Below, one piece after another: positions 56,646-64,000 of a DNA stretch of 64,000 nucleotides. Under the pieces are notes generated by a model. It saw only the letters and a list, made by a program, of their open reading frames with translations. It was not told where the DNA came from and ran no database searches. The stretch is from Roseicyclus sp. (GTDB lineage Bacteria; Pseudomonadota; Alphaproteobacteria; Rhodobacterales; Rhodobacteraceae). The DNA lies in the NCBI GenBank assembly GCA_018401055.1, contig JAGYLB010000070.1:1-64000 (forward strand), given 5' to 3'. The position numbers and the translations under genes are program-made. Every line of letters starts with the position of its first letter. Position 1 is the first letter of the stretch.

Positions 56646-58804
56646 TCAGCCGAAATGCAGCGCAAAGGCCCCGCGCCAGGCGGTTTGCAGATCGGCAAGC
56701 GGCGCCTCGGATGCGCCGAACCGCACCATGTCGCCGCCGAACTTGCCAAGGCTGATCAGGGGCACGCCCGCCTGGCCCGCGGCCACCATCAGCGCCTCGG
56801 CCTTGTCGAAACTGGTCGCGATGATGTAGCGGCCCTGGTCTTCGCCAAAGAGCTGGCCCATGTCGCCGGTCTCGATCGTCACGCCGACGCCGCCGGCCAC
56901 GGCCATTTCAAAAGCCGCCAAGGCAAGCCCGCCATCCGACAGGTCGGCGCAGGCGCCGATCCATTGGCGATTGTCGCGGATGAAGCAGCCATTGCGGCGC
57001 TCGGCCTCCAGGTCGACGGGCGGCGCATCGCCGTCTTCGCGGTTGAACACCTCGGCCAAAAGGGCCGATTGCCCCAGATGACCCCGGCTTTCGCCCACCA
57101 GCAACAGCACATGGCCATCGCGCGCGCTGCCCGCGATCAGATCGTCAAGCGTGCTCAACAGGCCCACGGCACCGATGGTGGGCGTGGGCAGGATGCCTTG
57201 GCCGTCGGTTTCATTGTAAAGCGACACGTTGCCCGACACGATCGGCATGTCGAGCGCGGTACAGGCCGCCCCGATGCCAGAGATCGCGCCGACGAACTGG
57301 CCCATGATCTCGGGCTTCTCGGGGTTGCCGAAATTCAGGTTGTCGGTTGCGGCCAAGGGCAGGGCGCCCACGGCACACAGATTGCGATAGGCCTCGGCCA
57401 CGGCCTGTTTGCCGCCCTCCACCGGGTTGGCCTTGACGTAGCGCGGCGTCACATCCGAGGTAAAGGCCAGCGCCTTGCCCGTGCCATGCACCCGCACAAC
57501 GCCCGCGCCAAGGCCCGGGGCCACGACGGTATCGGCCATGACCATGTGATCATATTGTTCATAGACCCAGGCTCGCGAGCAATAGTTGGGCGATGCAACC
57601 AGCGCCTCGAGCGCGTTGATCGGGTCGACCTGCGGCACCGGGTCCATCGCGGCGGCGGGCGGTGTTTCCACCCAGGGGCGGTCATATTCCGGCGCCTCTG
57701 ACGACAGTTTCGACAGCGGTAGATCGGCCATGACCGTGTTGCCATGCAGGATCAGGAACCGGTCTTCGGGGATGGTTTCCCCGACGATGGCGAAATCCAG
57801 GTCCCATTTGTCGAAAATGGCGCGCGCCTCGGCCTCTTTCTCGGGCTTGAGAACCATCAGCATCCGTTCTTGGGATTCCGACAGCATCATTTCATAGGCG
57901 GTCATGTTCGGTTCGCGCTGCGGCACGTGATCGAGCGTCAGCTTGATGCCGAGGCCGCCCTTATCGCCCATTTCGACCGCCGAACAGGTCAGGCCGGCCG
58001 CGCCCATGTCCTGGATCGAGATGACCGCGCCCGAGGCCATCAGCTCAAGACAGGCCTCGAGCAGGCGCTTTTCGGTGAAGGGGTCGCCGACCTGGACGGT
58101 GGGGCGCTTTTCCTCGATCGTGTCGTCGAATTCGGCGCTGGCCATGGTGGCCCCGCCAACCCCGTCGCGGCCCGTCTTGGCGCCAAGATAGACCACCGGC
58201 ATGCCCACGCCGGAGGCTGCGGAATAGAAAATGCTGTCGGCATCGGCCAGACCGGCGGCAAAGGCATTGACCAGGCAATTGCCGTTATAGGCGCGGTGAA
58301 ACCGCACCTCGCCGCCCACGTTGGGCACGCCGAAACAATTGCCGTAGCCGCCCACGCCTTCGACCACGCCATGCACCAGCTGCCGGGTCTTGGGGTGATC
58401 CTTTTCGCCGAACGACAGCGCGTTCATCGCGGCAATCGGGCGCGCGCCCATGGTAAAGACATCGCGCAAGATGCCGCCGACACCCGTGGCCGCCCCTGGT
58501 AGGGCTCGATATAGCTGGGGTGATTGTGGCTTTCCATCTTGAACACCACGGCCTGCCCGTCGCCGATATCGACCACACCGGCGTTTTCGCCGGGGCCGCA
58601 GATCACCTGGGGGCCGGTGGTGGGCAGGGTGCGCAGCCATTTCTTGGAGGATTTGTAGGAACAATGTTCGTTCCACATCGCCGAAAAGATACCCAGCTCG
58701 GTAAAGCTCGGTTCACGCCCGATGATCTCGAGAATGCGGTCATATTCATCGGGCTTCAGCCCGTGGGCCGCGATCAGGTCTTCGGTGATGACAGGCTCGG
58801 TCAT
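56646..58804 (-). CDS. purL: Phosphoribosylformylglycinamidine synthase subunit PurL, frameshifted near the N-terminus
   Basis: The ATP-dependent large subunit of FGAM synthase in purine synthesis, about 719 residues. From ATG 58804 it has [20 protein letters not shown] and [19 protein letters not shown]. The frame breaks near 58500 in a G-run; restoring one G gives [20 protein letters not shown] and continues with [53 protein letters not shown] and the C-terminal [20 protein letters not shown]. The break is a base-call artefact in all likelihood. Confidence 0.95.
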
Positions 58805-58871
58805 GGCAAGGTTCCCCCGTTTGGCGGCTGTTTACGTCAGCCGCCGCGCAGGGGAAGGGGTTGAGACCCGA

Positions 58872-59348
58872 TCAGAGCGCGCGCCCGAACGTGAAAGATG
58901 TCGCGCGGTCATAGCCGGGATGGGCGGTTGCCGCCGTCTGTACGAACCCCATGCGGGCAAAGGCCGCGTGGTTTTCGACCAGTTCCACCCGCGATTGCAA
59001 TTCAAGCCTGGGCAAAGACAGGCGTCTCGCACGGCTTGCGGCAGCGTCGATCAGGGCGCGCGCATGGCCTTGCCCGCGCTGCGATGCGGCGACGGCCAGC
59101 TTGCCGATATAGTAGCAATCGGGCCGCGCGGCCCCGAACAGGCAACCGGTCAAATGCCCGTTGTCCCGCAAGATGAACAGGTCTTCGGCCATTGCCTTGG
59201 CATGCAGGTCGTCTTGCGACAGCGACATCAAAGAGGATGGCGGATCGATACGCCCCTCCATATAGGCGAATTCCGTCAACAATAGCCGGTGCAGCCCTGC
59301 GAAATCATTGAAATCAGGCGGGTTTGTTTCGACATGGGAAACAGTCAT
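58872..59348 (-). CDS. GNAT family N-acetyltransferase
   Basis: A 158-residue protein. ATG 59348 (MTVSHVETNPPDFNDFAGLH) is preferred; a longer in-frame extension upstream runs through a terminator and has no support. The acetyl-CoA motif is KLAVAASQRGQGHARALIDA (QRGQGHA), followed by LPRLELQSRVELVENHAAFA and RMGFVQTAATAHPGYDRAT. The acceptor is not predictable. A terminator hairpin upstream (59384-59411) isolates it from the small RNA and LysR gene. Confidence 0.85.
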   Translation of the reverse strand: MTVSHVETNPPDFNDFAGLHRLLLTEFAYMEGRIDPPSSLMSLSQDDLHAKAMAEDLFILRDNGHLTGCLFGAARPDCYYIGKLAVAASQRGQGHARALIDAAASRARRLSLPRLELQSRVELVENHAAFARMGFVQTAATAHPGYDRATSFTFGRAL

Positions 59349-59383
59349 CACCCGTATCCTTTGGCGCGTTCTGGGGATCAGCC

Positions 59384-59411
59384 AAAAAAAAGGCCGAGAC
59401 GAATCTCGGCC
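59384..59411 (-). terminator. Strong Rho-independent terminator of the predicted small RNA
   Basis: A perfect 8-bp stem, GGCCGAGA / TCTCGGCC, with a 4-base loop is followed on the minus strand by eight Ts. It is 177 bases beyond the LysR stop and ahead of the GNAT gene, so it best fits a short independent transcript. Confidence 0.88.
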
Positions 59412-59465
59412 AAAGTCCAACAGGGAGGTAATGGAACAGCGATCTCTCGCTTGGCGTCCCATTAC
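59384..59465 (-). ncRNA. Predicted small RNA with 5' stem-loop, CU-rich linker and intrinsic terminator
   Basis: On the minus strand GTAATGGGA (59465-59457) pairs with TTCCATTAC (59436-59428), and inside it AGCGA-GAGA-TCGCT forms a tetraloop hairpin. The single-stranded linker is CTCCCTGTTGG. It is followed by the terminator GGCCGAGA-TTCG-TCTCGGCC and eight Ts (59411-59384). A promoter candidate (TTGATC, 16-17 bases, TTAATT) ends just upstream. No open frame with a start exists on this strand. The layout is that of alphaproteobacterial trans-acting small RNAs. Confidence 0.65.
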
Positions 59466-59469
59466 TGCC

Positions 59470-59498
59470 GAATTAATCAGCACATCGTGTCGGATCAA
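59470..59498 (-). promoter_or_regulatory. Candidate promoter of the predicted small RNA
   Basis: On the minus strand TTGATC (59498-59493) and TTAATT (59476-59471) are 16 bases apart; TAATTC one base on gives 17. Transcription would start near 59463-59466, at the foot of the 5' stem. Confidence 0.5.
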
Positions 59499-59587
59499 GG
59501 CAAATCACGCCGCACCGCCGCAAAGCGGCTATGTCTGTGGCGCATAGCACACAGCCAAAGACAGAAGAAAATGCGCAGGGAAACGGG

Positions 59588-60502
59588 TCAGATGGCCGGG
59601 CTGGCGTCGCTTTCCTTTTGGCGGCGGCGGTAGGCGATCACCTCTTCCGAGACGAAATCGCGAAACACCTCGACCCGTTTGGATTGGCGCAATTCCTCGG
59701 GATAGGCGAGGAAAACGGGCACTTCTGCCGGTTGGATCTCGGGCAGTACGCGCACCAATTCGGGGAAATCCTGGGTCAGGTAATCGGGCAGAACCCCGAT
59801 GCCCAGGTCATGGATCACCGCCTGCAAGACGCCAAAGTAATTGTTCACCGTCAATCGTGACCCGATGGTATGGGCCATCAGTTCCCGCACCAGGATCGCG
59901 CCCGCGCTGACCTGTGCAGAGGTGGCATTCTGGCTGATCAGGCGATGGCTGGCGAAATCTTCCAGCGTTTCGGGCATCCCGTGCCCTTGAAGATAGCGGG
60001 GCGACGCGTAGAGCCGCATGTTGATCGTCATCAGGCGGCGACGGATCAGATCGGCCTGGCTGGGTTCCTTCATCCGGATCGCGACATCGGCCTCGCGCAT
60101 GGGCAGATCGAGCAGTCGTTCTTCCAGCATCAGGTCGATCTTGAGATCGGGGTATTTCTCGTACAGCGCGGGCAGGCGCGGGGCCAACCACAGCGACCCG
60201 AACCCGATGGTCGTGGTGACGCGCAATTCGCCAAACACCTCCTCCTCGCTGTCGCGGATGCGGGCGGCGGCGGCATCCAGCCGCTTGGACATGTGTTTGG
60301 TCGCATCAAACAGCAATTCGCCCTGTTCGGTCAGAATCAGGCCGCGCGCGTGGCGGTGGAACAGCGTGGTGTTCAACCCGTCTTCCAGGGCGCGGATCTG
60401 GCGGCTGACCGCCGATTGCGACAGGTGCAACGTGTCGCCCGCATGTGTCAGGCTGCCGGCATCGGCCACCGCATGAAAGATCCGCAGCTTGTCCCAATCC
60501 AT
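59588..60502 (-). CDS. LysR family transcriptional regulator
   Basis: A 304-residue regulator. ATG 60502 (MDWDKLRIFHAVADAGSLTH) is taken as start because the HTH begins there. The helix-turn-helix is AGDTLHLSQSAVSRQIRALE, followed by LFHRHARGLILTEQGELLFD. The effector domain has GELRVTTTIGFGSLWLAPRL and GIGVLPDYLTQDFPELVRVL. It is divergent from the ferredoxin oxidoreductase gene, the classical arrangement for control of that gene, with an inverted repeat between them. Confidence 0.9.
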   Translation of the reverse strand: MDWDKLRIFHAVADAGSLTHAGDTLHLSQSAVSRQIRALEDGLNTTLFHRHARGLILTEQGELLFDATKHMSKRLDAAAARIRDSEEEVFGELRVTTTIGFGSLWLAPRLPALYEKYPDLKIDLMLEERLLDLPMREADVAIRMKEPSQADLIRRRLMTINMRLYASPRYLQGHGMPETLEDFASHRLISQNATSAQVSAGAILVRELMAHTIGSRLTVNNYFGVLQAVIHDLGIGVLPDYLTQDFPELVRVLPEIQPAEVPVFLAYPEELRQSKRVEVFRDFVSEEVIAYRRRQKESDASPAI

Positions 60503-60620
60503 CGTGTCGCTCCTGTTTGGATGGTTTCTAGGGCGTGACCAAAGCGCTTGCAAAGAGGGTTATCATGTTTTTCCAAAGGTTTCTTCCCCCGTGCTTCGGG
60601 ATGCCTCAAAAAACATCGAC

Positions 60621-60639
60621 AGGTCAACATTAATGACCT
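60621..60639 (+). promoter_or_regulatory. Inverted repeat AGGTCA-N7-TGACCT between LysR and ior genes
   Basis: A perfect 6-bp palindrome with a 7-base AT-rich centre (ACATTAA). It contains a T-N11-A pattern within TCA...TGA as expected of LysR-type operators. It lies 49 bases before the oxidoreductase start and 119 bases before the LysR start. Confidence 0.5.
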
Positions 60640-60687
60640 AAGCTGTGGCAAGGGACGACATCCAAGGTATGCACGGGAGGGCTCGCC

Positions 60688-63600
60688 ATGGGGTTGCAGC
60701 AGGTTTCGCTCGACGACCGTTTCGATCTGACAAAATCTCTGGTCCTGTTGAATGGCACGCAGGCGCTGGTGCGGCTGATGGTGATGCAGGCGGCGCGCGA
60801 CCGCGCGGCGGGGCTGCGCACGGCGGGTCTGGTCACGGGCTATCGCGGATCGCCGCTTGGCGCGGTCGACATGCAGATGGCGCGGGCGAAAAAGCACTTT
60901 GCAGGCGGCCGATATCCTGTTTCAGCCGGGGTTGAACGAAGACCTGGCCGCGACGGCACTTTGGGGCAGCCAGCAGGCGGAATTGCGCGGCGAAGGCACC
61001 CATGATGGCGTCTTTGGCCTGTGGTATGGCAAGGGGCCGGGGGTAGACCGGTCGGGCGATGTGATGCGCCATGTCAACATGGCCGGCACCTCGCGCCATG
61101 GCGGCGTGCTTGATGGCCATGGGCGACGACCACACCGGCGAAAGTTCCACCGTCTGCCACCAATCCGACTGGGCGCTGGTCGATGCGCATATGCCGGTGA
61201 TCAGCCCGGCGGGCGTGCAGGAAATCCTCGATTACGGTCTCTATGGCTATGCGCTAAGCCGGTTTGCAGGCGTCTGGGTCGGCCTCAAGACCATGAAGGA
61301 TACGGTCGAGGCGACGGCGGTTGTCGATGGCAGGCCGGACCGCATGGCTTTCGTCACCCCCGATTTCCCGATGCCCGAGGGCGGTTTGAACATCCGCCTT
61401 GGCGATCACTGGATCCCGCAAGAAGAACGGCTGGTCGAGCACAAACGCTTTGCCGCCGAGGCCTTTGCCCATGCCAATGGCATGGACAAGCGGGTGCATG
61501 GCAAGCCGGGCGCCAAGATCGGGTTCGTCGCGGCGGGCAAGAACTGGCTCGACCTGATGTCGGCCCTGGCACAGCTGGGCATCGACGACGCCGAGGCGCG
61601 TGCGCCTTGGCCTGACCACCTACAAGATCGGCCAGACCTGGCCGCTTGACATGAAAAGCTTTGCCGATTGGGCCGAAGGGCTGGAACTGATCGTCGTGGT
61701 CGAGGAAAAGCGCAAGCTGATCGAGGTGCAGGTCAAGGAAGCGATCTTTGACGACCGGCGCGGCCGCCGGGTCTATGGCTACAAGAAGGGACGACCGGCG
61801 AGGTCCTGTTCCCGTCGCATTTCGCGCTCGATCCATCCGACATCGCTTTGAAACTGGGCCGCATCCTGATCGAGGAAGGGCGCGACACCGATGCGATCCG
61901 CGCCAGCCTGGCCCGGATCGAAGACGCGGCCCGCGCGGGCAACACCCCCGACCTGGCCAGCCGCGTGCCATGGTTCTGTTCCGGCTGCCCGCACAACAGC
62001 TCTACCAAATTGCCCGAGGGGCGCGCGGGTGGGGCAGGCATCGGGTGTCATTTCATGGTCAAATGGATGGATCGCAACACCGAGGCCTTCACCCATATGG
62101 GCGGCGAAGGCGCCAACTGGATCGGCGAGGCGCCGTTTTCGACCCGCGCCCATATCTTCCAGAACATCGGCGAGGGCACCTACAACCATTCCGGCATCCT
62201 GGCGATCCGCGCGGCGGTCGCGGCCAAAGCCAACATCACCTACAAGATCTTGTTCAACGATGCCGTCGCCATGACCGGCGGCCAGCACAACGAGGGCGAT
62301 CTGGACCCCGCCCGCATCGCGCGCGAAGTGCAGGCCATGGGCGTGCGCGCATATCGCGCTCGTCTATGACCCCAAGGAAGACATCGACTGGTCCACCTAT
62401 CCCGCCGGGCTGGAAAAGCACGCGCGCGACGATCTGATGGCGGTTCAAGAGAAGTTGCAGGACATCAAGGGCGTGTCGGCCATCATCTACGTGCAGACCT
62501 GCGCCGCCGAAAGCGCCGCCGCCGCAAGCGCGGCACCTTTCCCGACCCGGACCGGCGCGTCTTCATCAACACCGATATCTGCGAGGGCTGCGGCGATTGC
62601 GGCGTGCAGTCCAATTGCGTGTCGATCGTTCCGGTCGAGACCGAACTGGGCCGCAAGCGCGCCATCGACCAGTCGTCGTGCAACAAGGATTTCAGCTGCC
62701 TCAAGGGGTTCTGCCCCAGTTTCGTGACCGTGTCAGGGCGCAAAGATCCGCAAGCAGGCGACGGCGCGGGTCGATCATGTCGGATCTGCCACTTGCCGGT
62801 CTGCCGACGATCCAAGGCACCCATAACGTGCTTGTCACGGGCGTGGGCGGCACCGGTGTCGTGACCATAGGCGCGGTCATGGCGCAGGCAGCAGGGATCG
62901 ACGGCAAGGGTGTGGGCATGATCGAGATGGCGGGGCTGGCCCAAAAGGGGGGGGCCGTCTGGATCCACCTGCGTCTGGCGGAGCGCCCCGAGGATATCAG
63001 CGCCATCCGCGTGGGCCTTGGCGAGGCGCATGCGGTGATCGGCGGCGATCTGGTGGTGACAGGCGGGGCCAAGACGCTGGGCCTGATGCGAACGGGGGTG
63101 ACGGGGGCGGCGGTCAATGCGCATGAGATCATCACCGGAGAGTTCACGCGGAACACGGAGTTTCGCATTCCGGGCAATGACTTGCAGATCGCGCTTCAAG
63201 CAAGGCTACAAGATCGGCTGACGCTGTTCGACGCCACAGAGCTGGCCCGGATCACTGTTGGCGATTCGATCTATTCCAACATGATGGTCTTTGGCGCGGC
63301 CTGGCAGATGGGGATGATCCCGCTAGTCGCATGGCGCGATATCGCAAGCCATCACCCTGAACGGGGCGGCTGTCGAGCGCAATGCGCAGGCCTTCGAGAT
63401 GGGGCGTTGGGCGGTGTTGAACCCCGAAGCCGCGGCGCGCCTGAGTCGCGGCGGAGGTGGTGGAAAAAGCCCCAGTCGCTGTACGGAAAAGATCGCCTAT
63501 CGCGCCGAGCACCTTGACCCGCTACCAGGGCGCCCGGCTCGCGCGCGCGCTATCGCCTGATGGTCGACGGCATCGACCGACCCGCGCCTGCAGGAGGCTG

Positions 63601-64000
63601 TCGCCAAGGGTTACCACAAGCTCTTGGCCTACAAGGATGAGTTCGAGGTTGCCCGTCTGCACCTTGCGACCGAGGCCAAGGCGCGGGCTGAGTTCGAGGG
63701 GGATTTCACGATGAGATTTCATCTCGCCCCCCCGCTTTTGCCCGGGCGTGATGGGGCGGGGCGGCCCAAGAAGCGCGCATTCGGGCCTTGGGTGATGCGG
63801 CTTTATCCTGTTCTGGCCCGGTTGAAGACGCTGCGGGGAACGCCGCTCAACCCGTTTGGTTACGCCGCCGAACGCAAGATGGAGCGCGCCTTGCTCCGTC
63901 AGTTCGAGGCTGACATGGCTGAGTGGCTGCCCAAGGCCGGGCAGGTCGATGCCGATGCGCTGGTGGCCCTTGCCGAACTTCCCCTGTCGATCAGGGGCTT
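60688..64000 (+). CDS. Indolepyruvate ferredoxin oxidoreductase (fused alpha/beta/gamma type), heavily frameshifted and cut by window edge
   Basis: ATG 60688 ([20 protein letters not shown]) follows GGGAGGG. Recognisable stretches spread over all three frames include [118 protein letters not shown] and [20 protein letters not shown] (4Fe-4S), with [20 protein letters not shown] in the gamma-like domain. The far end has [20 protein letters not shown]. About ten shifts occur (near 60910, 61115, 61610, 61790, 62345, 62510, 62735, 63345, 63460, 63560). It decarboxylates aryl-pyruvates to acyl-CoA with reduction of ferredoxin. Confidence 0.85.

Noticed and set aside
59430..59547. Plus-strand 38-codon frame MEQRSLAWRPITAELISTSC... 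with GGGAGGT just upstream
   Set aside because: It lies antisense to the predicted small RNA; its ribosome-binding site is simply the complement of the CU-rich linker, and the peptide has no family features.

Overview
The window looks like chromosomal DNA of a GC-rich alphaproteobacterium, most likely a member of the Rhodobacteraceae (Roseobacter/Rhodobacter relatives). The signs are a CckA hybrid kinase preceded by a perfect CtrA-type box, recA preceded by the alphaproteobacterial LexA-type box GAAC-N7-GAAC, an IscR-type regulator heading a SUF operon, an AcuI-type acrylyl-CoA reductase, and dense packing with many ATGA/TGATG gene overlaps. No tRNA, rRNA, prophage, insertion sequence or CRISPR array was seen.

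Layout. 1-4.2 kb: a truncated periplasmic binding protein, a DUF2182/DUF1326/DinB trio and acuI. 4.3-11 kb: rlmE, an ATP-grasp gene, guaB, an RsmB-type rRNA methyltransferase and cckA. 11-17 kb: a sulfotransferase, recA, alaS, a DUF1330 gene, a decayed icd remnant and small hypothetical genes. 17-27.3 kb: an alpha/beta hydrolase, then iscR-iscS-sufB-(3 genes)-sufC-sufD-(2 Yip1-like genes)-sufS. 27.4-32.8 kb: a membrane/spermidine-synthase-like fusion, an animal-type haem peroxidase, a FAD-linked oxidase and a VIT-family transporter. 32.9-38.8 kb: an amino-sugar-like catabolic cluster (nagA, BadF/NagK-type kinase, Gfo/Idh/MocA oxidoreductase, GntR regulator) divergent from an LLM flavin oxidoreductase plus aldo/keto reductase pair. 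39-42.3 kb: ccmF, ccmH and an enoyl-CoA hydratase. 42.3-49.8 kb: a DUF3179 gene and a branched-chain amino-acid-type ABC transporter operon. 50-55.9 kb: a urate hydroxylase PuuD, an HpcH/HpaI aldolase, a sugar-epimerase-like gene, a YaiI-type gene, der and a thioredoxin-fold protein. 56-64 kb: grxD-bolA, purL, a GNAT gene, a predicted small RNA, a LysR regulator and a divergent indolepyruvate ferredoxin oxidoreductase running off the right edge.

Sequence quality matters for reading this annotation. At least twenty genes, including indispensable ones (recA, alaS, purL, rlmE), are broken by +/-1-base shifts, and where I could align them most sit in short homopolymer runs. I read these as base-calling errors and annotate the full gene span. 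The icd remnant is different: it has lost internal segments and is a genuine pseudogene.

The best leads are a predicted ~80-nt small RNA (59384-59465, minus strand) with promoter, stem-loop, CU-rich linker and terminator; the decayed icd; the CtrA box in front of cckA; a strong palindromic operator between the livK-like gene and puuD; two related small Cys-containing secreted proteins embedded in the ABC transporter operon; and a hairpin-rich, stop-less iscS-sufB junction.
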